64,000 bases of DNA from Dolichospermum flos-aquae CCAP 1403/13F (lineage in GTDB: Bacteria > Cyanobacteriota > Cyanobacteriia > Cyanobacteriales > Nostocaceae): the NCBI RefSeq assembly GCF_012516395.1, contig NZ_CP051206.1:4072001-4136000 (forward strand). Direction: 5' to 3'. The position numbers were made by a program, and so were the translations under genes. Below, piece after piece: positions 55,561 through 64,000 of this stretch. The notes below the pieces were generated by a model. The model saw only the letters and a program-made list of their open reading frames with translations, was not told where the DNA came from and searched no databases. Within the stretch, counting starts at the first letter, position 1. The number at the start of each line of letters is the position of its first letter.

Positions 55561-56680
55561 GGGTGATTAACTCCTCAAATATATTTAGATAGGTTTGTGC
55601 CATTGTTGACCAGCTATGTTGCTCGGCAATAGTCCGGGCAATTTTACCCATTTGTTGACGCAGTGAGCGATCGCTATTTAACAACTCCAGCGCCTCTGCT
55701 AAAGCCTTAACATCATCACAATCGTCTAAAACGATGCCACAGTCGGGATTAACTAAATCAGCCGCACCAGTAGTAGTGGCGGTAATCACGGGCAAACCTG
55801 AAGCCATCGCTTCAATCACTACAAGTCCAAAGGGTTCATAACGGGACGGAAACACAAATAAATCTGATGCCCGTTGAATTTGGGGCATATCACGGCGATA
55901 ACCTAAAAAATGCACTCTTTCACTAATATTTAATGCTTTTGCCATTGCCGGATAAGGGCTATCTTGAGTACCACCGACAACTGCTAAATGTAATTTAGGA
56001 ACTTTTACCAAAGCATGAAGTACAGTATCTAAGTTCTTCCGGGAAATCCGAATATCACCTGCAAATAAGGCCAAATTAACATTCTCAGGCAATCCCAATT
56101 CCGTCCGCAAACTGACACCAGGAGCAAATTCTTGTAAGTCTACACCATTAACAACAACCCGAATTTGTGAACGAGGTACACCAATATTTACTAATTCTTG
56201 GGCAACTTTTTCTGAGACAGTAATAATAATTTTAGATTGGCAAAAAGCTTGTTTTTCCCAATAAGCATTAGCCGCAGTAAATAACCATTGATATAACCCG
56301 TACAAATCTTTACGTTTATGGGAAATATGCACAGGCGATTTTAACCATGAACCATGCACAAAATGTACAGCATTCACATCACTTGCCCCCATAGTAATCG
56401 CGCCATTGACTTTAATTAAATCCAAATTAGCTCGATTTTTACGCAACCAATCTGCACTTTTTTTAGCAAAGATAAAATTGCGAATAAATTCCGTAGGATA
56501 CCTTTCTACTGGAATATAAATACAACTAACAGCATTATTTTCAGATAACTCTGGGGCAATTTCACTAGCTAATAATGTCAGATCATGACCACGCCGAATA
56601 GCTTCTTGAGCGACTTCATAATTAACTCTACCTTGACCATCACCTTTTCTGATTTTGTGGGTAACAATACAAATTTTCAC
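55478..56680 (-). CDS. Family 4 glycosyltransferase
   Basis: A 400-residue GT-B enzyme. N-terminal MKICIVTHKIRKGDGQGRVN holds the Gly-rich acceptor loop, and the donor motif is SRYEPFGLVVIEAMASGLPVITATTTG. The last 27 residues (HSSHPHLSPSSRPSPVSEST) are low-complexity and lie over the start of the next gene, so this C-terminus has probably grown by loss of an earlier stop. Member of the polysaccharide set. Confidence 0.88.
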   Translation of the reverse strand: MKICIVTHKIRKGDGQGRVNYEVAQEAIRRGHDLTLLASEIAPELSENNAVSCIYIPVERYPTEFIRNFIFAKKSADWLRKNRANLDLIKVNGAITMGASDVNAVHFVHGSWLKSPVHISHKRKDLYGLYQWLFTAANAYWEKQAFCQSKIIITVSEKVAQELVNIGVPRSQIRVVVNGVDLQEFAPGVSLRTELGLPENVNLALFAGDIRISRKNLDTVLHALVKVPKLHLAVVGGTQDSPYPAMAKALNISERVHFLGYRRDMPQIQRASDLFVFPSRYEPFGLVVIEAMASGLPVITATTTGAADLVNPDCGIVLDDCDDVKALAEALELLNSDRSLRQQMGKIARTIAEQHSWSTMAQTYLNIFEELITHEKHSSHPHLSPSSRPSPVSESTATAN

Positions 56681-56705
56681 TCATAACCTCTTGTAATTGA
56701 CTAAA

Positions 56706-57692
56706 TTAGGAAACTTTCCAAAGTTTATTCGTTAAATTGGTAGGAATAAAACTAATAATTAAAGCGACTAAAGTTCGTAAATTAAATTTTTGCTCACTTA
56801 AAGTTTGCCAAAAATAACGGCGGGCATCTGTAATTTTTTGATCTCGTAATAAGCCAATTCCTAAAGTTGTATTAGCTTCTAACCATTTGGTTTTAAAGTA
56901 GGACTTAAATTCCTGCAACCGTTGATCTTCCATAAAAGTTTGATAACAGAATATCTCACTTTTACCTTTACGGATTTTTGCTTGCACACTGCGACTACCA
57001 CTGAGCATAGTATCAGTTTGTTCATGCTCTCGATATTGGGTTAATTTTTCGGGAACATAGTAAACTCCATAGCCAGAAATACAACAAAGATATGTTAAAT
57101 ATAAATCCCACATTCCGTCAACCTCTGAAGGAATATTATCCCAATTAAGCACTCCATTTCTAATTACACAAGCCGCCGCAGTGGGAATACTTTTATCAAT
57201 TAAGCCAATTTGAGTAAAATTTTTATGAACTCCGGGAGTGATTTGATCACGTTTATAACTGCGGGTATTGTTTTCAGTGGCAGCAATATTAATTTTACTA
57301 TCACCATCTATAATATATTGGTCACAAAATGCCAAAATTAAATCGGGATTTGCTTCTAAATTGGGGACAAGTTTAGATAAAAAATCCTCATTCCACATAT
57401 CATCATCATGGAGACTAGCCACATATTTACCTGTGGCAATTTTAAAACCATGAAACTGGTTAGCTAACATCCCAATATTTTCTTTATGTCGCCAAAATTT
57501 AATTCGTGAATCTTGAAATGATTCAACTAGTGCTTGGGGATTTTCAGAACTGCAATTATCAGAAACAATAATTTCTAGATTTTGATAAGTTTGTTTAACA
57601 GCACTATTAATTGCTTGTTTCAGATATTCTGGGCGATTATAGGTGGGGATAATCACGCTTACCAAAGGTTCGGAGGAGTTAATATTTAACAT
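56706..57692 (-). CDS. Family 2 glycosyltransferase
   Basis: A 328-residue GT-A enzyme. VSVIIPTYNRPEYLKQAINS is the nucleotide-binding start, and VASLHDDDMWNEDFL is the DxD metal site. The remainder, with GVHKNFTQIG and EVDGMWDLYLTYL, sets acceptor specificity. It lies 25 bp upstream of the GT4 gene and 86 bp downstream of the ABC exporter on the same strand, so it belongs to the same transcription unit. Confidence 0.88.
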   Translation of the reverse strand: MLNINSSEPLVSVIIPTYNRPEYLKQAINSAVKQTYQNLEIIVSDNCSSENPQALVESFQDSRIKFWRHKENIGMLANQFHGFKIATGKYVASLHDDDMWNEDFLSKLVPNLEANPDLILAFCDQYIIDGDSKINIAATENNTRSYKRDQITPGVHKNFTQIGLIDKSIPTAAACVIRNGVLNWDNIPSEVDGMWDLYLTYLCCISGYGVYYVPEKLTQYREHEQTDTMLSGSRSVQAKIRKGKSEIFCYQTFMEDQRLQEFKSYFKTKWLEANTTLGIGLLRDQKITDARRYFWQTLSEQKFNLRTLVALIISFIPTNLTNKLWKVS

Positions 57693-57778
57693 TAGCTGTA
57701 GGATGAAAAAATAAACTATGGGAAAATCACTTAAAAATCCCTAAAATCCGGTTTTAGCTGACTGCTGACAATGATTGT

Positions 57779-59608
57779 TTATCTCACTTCATTTTGAATT
57801 TGATAATATTGCCAAAACTTACCACGTTGTTGAAGTAACTCTTGATATGCTCCCTGTTCTACGATTTTTCCTTGTTCTAAAACCACAACTTTATCTGCTT
57901 TTGCAATAGTAGAAAGACGGTGAGCGATCGCAATTACTGTGCGGCCAACAGATAGCTTTTCTAAGGATTCTTGAATTAACCGCTCAGACACTGAATCTAA
58001 GGCACTTGTAGCTTCATCTAGAATCAGGATTTCGGGGTTTTTCAGCAATGCGCGAGCGATCGCAATTCTTTGTCTTTGTCCACCTGATAACCGCACACCT
58101 CTATCTCCTAATTGCGTATCGAAACCTTCCGGCATTTCTAGAATAAATTCTAAAGCATTTGCCAATCGTGCAGCTTCTTTAATTTCTATTTCTGTAGCTG
58201 TTGGTGTCCCATAAGCAATATTATTCCAAACAGAAGTATTGAAAATAAAAGTGTTCTGACTGACAACCGCTATCTGAGAACGCAGAGAGTTAATGTCAAA
58301 TTTGCGAATATCAACTTCATCTATATAAATATAGCCATCAGTCGCATCATGAAAACGAGGAATTAAATCCGCAAGTGTGGTTTTTCCAGCCCCAGATGAA
58401 CCAATTAAAGCCGTCATTTCCCCTTGTTTAATGGAGAGAGTTATATTATGTAAGACTCGTTGATCAGGACTATAATCAAAATCTACCGACACTAAATCAA
58501 TTGATCTTCTAAAACCAGGAAATCTCAGTGCGCCATTTTGAAAATAGATTTTATCATCAGTTTTCAACAAATCCTTGATATTTTCCACTGCTCCCGCTTG
58601 GGTACTTAAAAAAGCCACGACTCCATTCAAATCTTGAGTCATAGGGATAATGCGGAACAGGACAAAAAAGAAAGTTAACAAAGCTGAAACTTTCATTAAT
58701 CCTGTGGTTAAAGCCACAATAATCATACTAATTAGAATTAGCGTAGATATACTTTCGGCCAAAGGCTTAACTATCAAAGAAATCCAATAAACACTTTTCC
58801 ACGTATTAACAATTTTTTCACTGGCTTGATAATACCGTTTTCGCTCAAATTCTTGAGTAGAAAAAGCATGAATTGTGCGAATACCTTCAATAAACTCTAG
58901 CACCCTAGCCGTAAAATTATCATTAGCAGAAGTAATCGCAAAACTACGTTCTCTAATTTGTTTATTTAGAGTGGATAATGCCACCGCTAAAAGACTAAAT
59001 AGCAAAATAGAAACTATAGTCAGTTTCCAGGAAAGAATAAACAAGGAAATAGAATAAATAATCAGTGTAAAACTTCTAGTGATTAAAAAAGCTAGTCCAC
59101 CAAAAATCTGCCTAATTCTCTCCATTTCACTGGTGAGTATATTAACTAATTCTCCAGATTTTTTATGACTAAAATAATTAAGAGTTTGAGCCTCTAACTG
59201 TTGAAAAATTCGTTTACGGAGATTATCTACTAAACTTACTTCACTAAACTGGATGCAAATTTGTCCTATATAATTGAACGATGCCCGCATACAGGTTGTA
59301 ACAACAATTAAAGCTGATATTCGATATAATCGCTCTGTTGCGGAAGCATTAATTCCTAAAATCAAAATATCAAACCAGCCTATTCCTGTTTTCACAGGTT
59401 CAGCCCCAGGAGTAGTTAAGCTTTGCAAAAATACCAGCAAAAATCCTAAACCAAACCCTTCAAAACTGGCAGCTAAAGCGGAAAATACGATAGCTAAAAT
59501 AGCCACAACTCGAAAGTGTTTAAATTCTCGTAATATTACCCGATTATTTTGCCACAAACTTGTAGCTTGAAAGATTTTCATTGTTGACGGTAGAAATTTG
59601 GAATCCAT
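57779..59608 (-). CDS. hepA: HepA-like ABC exporter of heterocyst envelope polysaccharide
   Basis: About 609 residues: a six-helix exporter domain (about 30-335) fused to an ATPase with Walker A GSSGAGKTTL, Q-loop VVSQNTFIF, signature LSGGQRQRIAIA and Walker B ILILDEATSALD. Start and gene context (LPSTMKIFQATSLWQNNR, HepC-like gene two genes upstream, glycosyltransferases downstream) match HepA of Anabaena PCC 7120, which is needed to lay down the heterocyst polysaccharide layer. The ATG at 59608 is preferred; 59581 is an alternative. An MsbA-like lipid-glycan flippase is the general activity. Confidence 0.82.
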   Translation of the reverse strand: MDSKFLPSTMKIFQATSLWQNNRVILREFKHFRVVAILAIVFSALAASFEGFGLGFLLVFLQSLTTPGAEPVKTGIGWFDILILGINASATERLYRISALIVVTTCMRASFNYIGQICIQFSEVSLVDNLRKRIFQQLEAQTLNYFSHKKSGELVNILTSEMERIRQIFGGLAFLITRSFTLIIYSISLFILSWKLTIVSILLFSLLAVALSTLNKQIRERSFAITSANDNFTARVLEFIEGIRTIHAFSTQEFERKRYYQASEKIVNTWKSVYWISLIVKPLAESISTLILISMIIVALTTGLMKVSALLTFFFVLFRIIPMTQDLNGVVAFLSTQAGAVENIKDLLKTDDKIYFQNGALRFPGFRRSIDLVSVDFDYSPDQRVLHNITLSIKQGEMTALIGSSGAGKTTLADLIPRFHDATDGYIYIDEVDIRKFDINSLRSQIAVVSQNTFIFNTSVWNNIAYGTPTATEIEIKEAARLANALEFILEMPEGFDTQLGDRGVRLSGGQRQRIAIARALLKNPEILILDEATSALDSVSERLIQESLEKLSVGRTVIAIAHRLSTIAKADKVVVLEQGKIVEQGAYQELLQQRGKFWQYYQIQNEVR

Positions 59609-59674
59609 AAAAATTTTGACCAATAATTTTGATAATTAAGCACAGAAGCATCAATCTCAAGAAAATAAATATGC

Positions 59675-60619
59675 TTACATAGGAGCCCGACGAATAAAAC
59701 GACCAAGAGCAGAACCACAGAGAATTTCAAATTTCTGCCATAGTATTTTTGCCATTGAATAAAGTTGAATAGGTGTTTGACTATGTTGCCAATATAATTT
59801 ATCAGTTATGGTGGGAGAGCTACCTTCTAAAGCACTGAGAAGCAATTTTTTGCGCCAAGGTTTAATATTTGGAACTGTAGCGTGAGACATGATAGTACCA
59901 CCAGGAACAAAATCCATGCCGTCTGGGCCAACGGTACTCAAAGGATAATTAGTTAGCATCAATGCTAAGTTTAAATAAGTCTGATCTCCATACAGATATG
60001 GATAATAATTAAAGGTATTACCGTTATAAAGATCCTTTAAATTGGCATACCCTGCTATCTCACCCAATTCTTCTAATTTCTGCCAGACTTTCAAGATAGA
60101 TTTGTAGTTTTTATGAACTCCAATGAAGCCACTATTGTAGTGATAATCTAACTCTCGTTCACAAGCAAAACCATTATTTTCAGCAAATTCTTTCCATGCT
60201 AATCGTCGAGGATGGTTCGCTGATACAAGATACCAAGAATCACCACAAAGAGCAATTCCTCGACTTACCCAATTTTCATAAAAATTCCACTCACATTTAT
60301 TGACAATATCAGGATCAAAGTAAAATAAAGCATCAATATCTGGACAGTAATCTTCCCATAATTGGGACATAAAATCAGGTTTATAAAAACCTAAATGTTT
60401 TGGAGTTGTTAGCTTGACAAATCGGATTGCACAACCTTCACCTAAAGAAAACTCTTGATAACCATTTTCTGTTTTCAAAGACTTAGCCCAAGGTGGCACA
60501 TTTCCCCGATATCCAGCCCAAAATATGCCTCGAAACCCGTGGTGATATAAGGAATTTACTAAAGCCCCCACACCATAATGATAGTCTTTTTCAAATACGG
60601 TACAAATCGCTGTTTGCAT
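59675..60619 (-). CDS. Glycosyltransferase (GT8-like) between hepC and hepA
   Basis: A 314-residue protein. It begins MQTAICTVFEKDYHYGVGAL and has a DxD motif in DALFYFDPDIVNKC (near 96-109). YNSGFIGVHKNYKSIL and GDQTYLNLAL match the GT8/nucleotide-diphospho-sugar transferase pattern, including GDQ. It is likely to add a sugar to the envelope glycan. In Anabaena PCC 7120, as I recall, hepC directly precedes hepA, so this gene may be an addition in this lineage. Confidence 0.75.
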   Translation of the reverse strand: MQTAICTVFEKDYHYGVGALVNSLYHHGFRGIFWAGYRGNVPPWAKSLKTENGYQEFSLGEGCAIRFVKLTTPKHLGFYKPDFMSQLWEDYCPDIDALFYFDPDIVNKCEWNFYENWVSRGIALCGDSWYLVSANHPRRLAWKEFAENNGFACERELDYHYNSGFIGVHKNYKSILKVWQKLEELGEIAGYANLKDLYNGNTFNYYPYLYGDQTYLNLALMLTNYPLSTVGPDGMDFVPGGTIMSHATVPNIKPWRKKLLLSALEGSSPTITDKLYWQHSQTPIQLYSMAKILWQKFEILCGSALGRFIRRAPM

Positions 60620-60731
60620 GATATTTCTTATTTTTTAATTAGGTACATAATTCATGGTCATCAAGATGATAACAGGAAGTATTCATCAATTAGATAAAAG
60701 CGCTTAAAAACACAGAGTGAATATATTTATT

Positions 60732-61484
60732 CTAAACTATAGGCAAATTGACCTTATTCTCTATTTGCCATGCACCGCTGAAGTTATGTTTTTGATTTAA
60801 CTTTTTGCTCTGGGCTTCTAAGCTTAATTTAACCGCATTTTCTAAAGACAAACAACGATTATTAAGTAGGCAAAATTTTCCTTGAAATAGATTCAATCCA
60901 TTAGATAAATTATTTAGAAAAAATGTACCTAATACAACAATTAAATTAGTCATTTCATGTTTAGCTGTTGAGCTAAATTTAATAGCTCGAAAAAGTTGTC
61001 TATTTTCTCCCACATACCACTCATAATCAAACAACAACTTGGGAGAATATATCTGTATAGTTATCAATCCTCCTAGTATGACTGGACTCATAAACAGCAG
61101 CAGAAATAAAGCCCAAGTCCAATCAATTATGATTCGTAAATTCCTGAAAATTTGATTACCTTTTTTTGGCGATTTTCGATAAACAGAAATGTTTATAAAT
61201 ATCGGCTTATTAGCTTTTTGACAAGCATTTGCCCAAACTTTTAATAAAGAATCACCAATTTTTGGATCTATGCTCACTAAACTAACTGGAGAATGTTTTA
61301 AGCAATCTATTAACGATGCTTCATTTTCTAGTGCAGCTAAATGGGGCTGTGGCAATTTTTCAGAAGCTTTCACTAATAACTTTCCTCTCCGCCATTGCAA
61401 GGTACATGATAGGAAGTTAAAATTTTCAGATGACTGAGGTATAATAGAGTTATTATTTAGACTAGAAATGACTGAAATTGGCAT
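60732..61484 (-). CDS. hepC: HepC-like sugar transferase
   Basis: A 250-residue protein. It opens MPISVISSLNNNSIIPQSS, then LSCTLQWRRGKLLVKASEKLP, then a membrane helix at about 137-163 (IIDWTWALFLLLFMSPVILG) and a bacterial-sugar-transferase-like part (LLFDYEWYVGENRQLFRAIKF, LNLFQGKFCLLNNRCLSLEN). This domain order is that of HepC, which acts with HepA in heterocyst envelope polysaccharide synthesis in Anabaena. It should start the glycan on a lipid carrier, though some catalytic residues of WbaP-type enzymes look reduced. Confidence 0.8.
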   Translation of the reverse strand: MPISVISSLNNNSIIPQSSENFNFLSCTLQWRRGKLLVKASEKLPQPHLAALENEASLIDCLKHSPVSLVSIDPKIGDSLLKVWANACQKANKPIFINISVYRKSPKKGNQIFRNLRIIIDWTWALFLLLFMSPVILGGLITIQIYSPKLLFDYEWYVGENRQLFRAIKFSSTAKHEMTNLIVVLGTFFLNNLSNGLNLFQGKFCLLNNRCLSLENAVKLSLEAQSKKLNQKHNFSGAWQIENKVNLPIV

Positions 61485-61930
61485 AGATTAAAAGTGATAA
61501 AGTAGTAAAAGATTGACTTGATCTCTACGATCAGGAAATTAAAATTTTCTCAATCGTAAAAAATACATTAAAGATCAGCAGATTTAACTTTTATGACTAA
61601 CCAGCGTTCCTCCTTGTAAAATTTATTTATATTAAAATACATATAGGAATCCGCTTTAATTTCTGAATTTATTTGCTCTTGTCTTTGAAAGTTAGATGAT
61701 GGGTTTCAATCTCTACAATATAAGACTCTTGATAAATAAATCATCAAGAAACAACTTCTTTATTCACTCTTTAAATAAATATTACTTTTTTCTCCACAAT
61801 ATTAAGATATGGTAAAATGAATTAACGGTAACTAAATAAAATTAACCAACATTTTGTGTTTATAAAACATCTTATAGTTTGCTTATCAGGTAAATAAAAA
61901 TAACTCTAGAGCGGATTAGTTCCTCAACTT

Positions 61931-61963
61931 AGATCCCCGACTTCTTTAAGAAGTCGGGGATCT
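61931..61963. repeat. AGATCCCCGACTTCTT palindrome, copy 8
   Basis: 16-bp perfect arms with one T between them, 26 bp from the Wzc terminator hairpin. Confidence 0.85.
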
Positions 61964-61983
61964 TTGATCTTGTTGTTTAAATG

Positions 61984-62009
61984 CAAAAACCCCTGTCAAG
62001 TGCAGGGGT
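61984..62009 (-). terminator. Rho-independent terminator of the Wzc-like gene
   Basis: Minus strand ACCCCTG, 7-base loop, CAGGGGT then TTTTG, 43 bp after the stop codon. Confidence 0.8.
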
Positions 62010-62051
62010 AAATCTATCGTAGCTGGTTAAATATTGAGCAAATATTCTGGT

Positions 62052-64000
62052 TTATTCTTCCATTACCGGTTGTAAAACCAATTGTTTTGGCTTGACATAA
62101 GGTACATAGGTGCTATCAGATGGAGATGCACCATTAGCCACAACACCAATCAAATTTAACTTACTCAACATCCTTGTGGCTTGATTAAGTTGGGTACGCG
62201 TTACTTTACCCATGCTGGCCATCATTACCACACTTCGACAAGAGGATGCTGTGAGCATAGCATCCACTAAACCAAGCACTGAGGGGGCATCTATGATTAC
62301 CAAATCATAATTTTCTTCAAATGCAGCCATCAATTGGATCATGCGGGGAGAACTCAAAAGATGGGCAGGATCTGTCGGGATTGGTCCGGCTGTCAAAATA
62401 TCAATGTAAGATGATCCAGAGTAAGGAACACTAATATGATTAGGCAGATTAACTTCACTTTCTAATAAACTGGAAAGTCCCTGTTCATTAGGAAGATTTA
62501 ATTGTTTGTGCAGATTAGGATCGCGTAAATTAGCATCAATTAGTAAGACTTTTTTATGTAGACGAGCCGCACTCATGGCTAGACCTAATGCCAAAGCTGA
62601 TTTACCATCATCTGGTAATGCTGATGTTACCATTAATGATCTTAAATCTGAGACTTTATTCAGCAGTTCGATATTTTTGTAAATGAGATCAAGTGATTCC
62701 CAGCGGGGAGAAGATTGTAATACTTGAATTGTCCAAGGAGCCAGAACTTCTGGTTTGCCAAATGGCAATTTGATCATTGATTCTCTGGGTCTAGCAGGTG
62801 GCAATTTAGGAGTTGTTCCTAATAAGGGGAGAGCAGCCTGTTTTTCTAATTCCGCAGTAGTATGTACAGCGTCATCAGATGCTTCACGAATGAAGGCAGC
62901 AGCCCCTCCTAACATTAAGCCAATGACTCCTCCTAATAAGAGATTTTGTCTCATGTTAGGCCCAGTTTGAGAACCTTCTTGTGGTTCTTCTACCACTTCC
63001 CAATTAAATCCACCTTTAGAAAGTTCTTGGCGTAACTTTTGTTCGGCTCTTAATAATTGTTCTAATCTTTCTCTGCTAAATTGTAGTTGGGGAAGAATGC
63101 GATTGTAATAAGCCAATAGAGAAGGAAACCGCTTGAGTTCGGCTTGTAATTCTTTCTCTTTTGTGGCTAAAGTTTGATCGCGGGCGATTAATGCAACGAT
63201 GGTAGTTTGGGTTTCTACTAATTGACCTGTGAGATTCAGATCAATTTGTCCTAGTTGTCCTTGTTCTAAAAGATTGTCTCTAGAACTAAAGGCAGGATTC
63301 GTCTTTTCTCCTAAAGTTCTACTAACTTCTTTTTGTAAAAGTTGTTTTTGACTTTGCAGTTGTTCGTTTAATTTTTGAACGCCGGGAGTATCATCTGTGA
63401 AACGTAAACGTTCTTGTGCTAAAGCCAGTTCGGTTTTCTGGATTTCGTTGAGTAAGCCTTGGTAGCGGGTAGACTGACTCAAACGAGAAGAAACTAAGGC
63501 ATTTTGTGGAGAACGGTTTAGTTGTACTTGCAAAGATTTTTGCTTTGCTAAAGCTTCTTCATACAAAGAACGAGTTGCTTGTCGTTCTTGTTGGACAGTA
63601 TTTAAAGCTGTCTCTACGGTTTTAGCCTGAGCATCTGGATCAATTAGATTTTGATTTCTGCGAAACCTTTGTAGATTTGCTTCGGAAACAGTTACTTCAT
63701 CTGTCGCTTTTCTTAATTGGTCTCTAATGACTTGGAGACCTTTTTGTAACCGCGAATTTTGCTGTTGTTTGTTGTATTCTAAATAAACTTGCTGTATTGT
63801 TTGCAGGACTTTTTGGGCTTTTCCTGGATCGTTACTGGTATAATCAACTTGAAATATTTTAGTGGCAACCTTATCCTCTGGACTCTTAATTTGAGTTAAG
63901 ACTAAGGATTTTTTTAAATCCATTACGGTTAAGTCTGGATATTTAGCTTTGAGTTTATCAACTGCTTTTTTAATCAGTCCAGAACTCTGCATCAAGTTTA
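62052..64000 (-). CDS. Wzc-like polysaccharide chain-length/tyrosine autokinase (5' end outside window)
   Basis: At least 649 codons are visible; the frame is open through the window edge, so the N-terminal Wzz part (first membrane helix) is missing. A long coiled coil (about 70-330) precedes a membrane helix (LLLGGVIGLMLGGAAAFI). The BY-kinase domain has Walker A LPDDGKSA, Walker A' VLLIDANLRDP and Walker B YDLVIIDAPSV. Only a couple of Tyr (TYVPYV) remain in the tail, fewer than in Wzc of E. coli. It should control polymer length and export of the envelope polysaccharide. Confidence 0.88.
   Translation of the reverse strand, partial: NLMQSSGLIKKAVDKLKAKYPDLTVMDLKKSLVLTQIKSPEDKVATKIFQVDYTSNDPGKAQKVLQTIQQVYLEYNKQQQNSRLQKGLQVIRDQLRKATDEVTVSEANLQRFRRNQNLIDPDAQAKTVETALNTVQQERQATRSLYEEALAKQKSLQVQLNRSPQNALVSSRLSQSTRYQGLLNEIQKTELALAQERLRFTDDTPGVQKLNEQLQSQKQLLQKEVSRTLGEKTNPAFSSRDNLLEQGQLGQIDLNLTGQLVETQTTIVALIARDQTLATKEKELQAELKRFPSLLAYYNRILPQLQFSRERLEQLLRAEQKLRQELSKGGFNWEVVEEPQEGSQTGPNMRQNLLLGGVIGLMLGGAAAFIREASDDAVHTTAELEKQAALPLLGTTPKLPPARPRESMIKLPFGKPEVLAPWTIQVLQSSPRWESLDLIYKNIELLNKVSDLRSLMVTSALPDDGKSALALGLAMSAARLHKKVLLIDANLRDPNLHKQLNLPNEQGLSSLLESEVNLPNHISVPYSGSSYIDILTAGPIPTDPAHLLSSPRMIQLMAAFEENYDLVIIDAPSVLGLVDAMLTASSCRSVVMMASMGKVTRTQLNQATRMLSKLNLIGVVANGASPSDSTYVPYVKPKQLVLQPVMEE

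Larger units (their letters stand above)
61485..62051. other. Intergenic region between Wzc-like and hepC-like genes
   Basis: About 570 AT-rich bases. Contains the Wzc terminator, palindrome copy 8 and, towards 61485, a long A/T-rich leader that should hold the promoter of the hepC-hepA unit. HepA-type promoters respond to heterocyst regulators in Anabaena, but no known site was identified. Confidence 0.5.

Overview
The window is chromosomal DNA of a filamentous, heterocyst-forming cyanobacterium (Nostocales, Anabaena/Nostoc/Dolichospermum type). The basis is: dense HIP1 octamers (GCGATCGC) inside and between genes; cyanobacterial lineage genes (DapL, PAP/fibrillin, a one-helix high-light-inducible protein, DUF2854, a TxlA/HCF164-like thioredoxin); short tandem heptamer repeats (STRR type); and a HepC/HepA-type heterocyst envelope polysaccharide cluster at the right end. 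The DNA is AT-rich and no tRNA or rRNA gene was recognised.

Layout. 1-3.6 kb: end of an NIL/ferredoxin protein, thioredoxin, orphan nucleotidyltransferase, dapL and a Uma2 nuclease. 3.7-5.9 kb: a very AT-rich two-gene cassette (AAA ATPase plus a probable PD-(D/E)XK protein) that looks like an undescribed or poorly described defence pair. 5.9-11.4 kb: potC without its partners, a glycosyltransferase, queF, small conserved proteins, the SRP RNA (ffs), a YCII protein and a GH24 lysozyme. 11.4-13.2 kb: a small secreted protein, a MazF-type toxin-antitoxin pair and an IS605-like relic. 13.2-19.7 kb: SLH lipoprotein, Pro/Thr-tailed peptidoglycan-binding protein, membrane protein, a double-glycine-type small peptide, fibrillin, Hli and a CDF metal exporter. 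19.9-23.3 kb: a STAND-type ATPase and a TPR effector-like gene separated by three 135-bp repeats. 23.4-34.7 kb: housekeeping and signalling (DUF4058, type II topoisomerase A subunit, two single-domain response regulators, TPR protein, histidine kinase, HNH nuclease, ppk1). 35.6-39.6 kb: decayed nuclease, McrB/LlaJI-like restriction pair and a broken PIN toxin module. 39.7-47.9 kb: surE, pheS, Uma2, WD40 protein, PIG-L deacetylase, glycosyltransferase and aspartoacylase-like protein. 48-52.7 kb: a second defence-like patch (NB-ARC STAND ATPase divergent from a methyltransferase-Mrr fusion, then an orphan antitoxin and a PIN-containing overlapping pair). 53-64 kb: the envelope polysaccharide cluster, all on the minus strand.

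How genes work together. In the right-hand cluster a Wzc-like chain-length/tyrosine-kinase protein, a HepC-like sugar transferase, a DxD glycosyltransferase, the HepA-like ABC exporter, three further glycosyltransferases and an O-antigen-ligase/polymerase-like membrane protein form one polysaccharide assembly and export route. Three separate patches (3.7-5.9, 35.6-39.6 and 48-52.7 kb) carry nuclease/ATPase modules with relics and repeats, as expected of defence or conflict islands.

Repeats are a major theme. Nine or so copies of a GATCCCYGACTTCTT palindrome lie in intergenic DNA, several next to a 20-bp box. Heptamer STRRs sit against stop codons and have given two unrelated proteins (QueF and a histidine kinase) the same C-terminal tail. 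There are also several hairpin/MITE-like elements. All family calls come from reading motifs; no database search was run.
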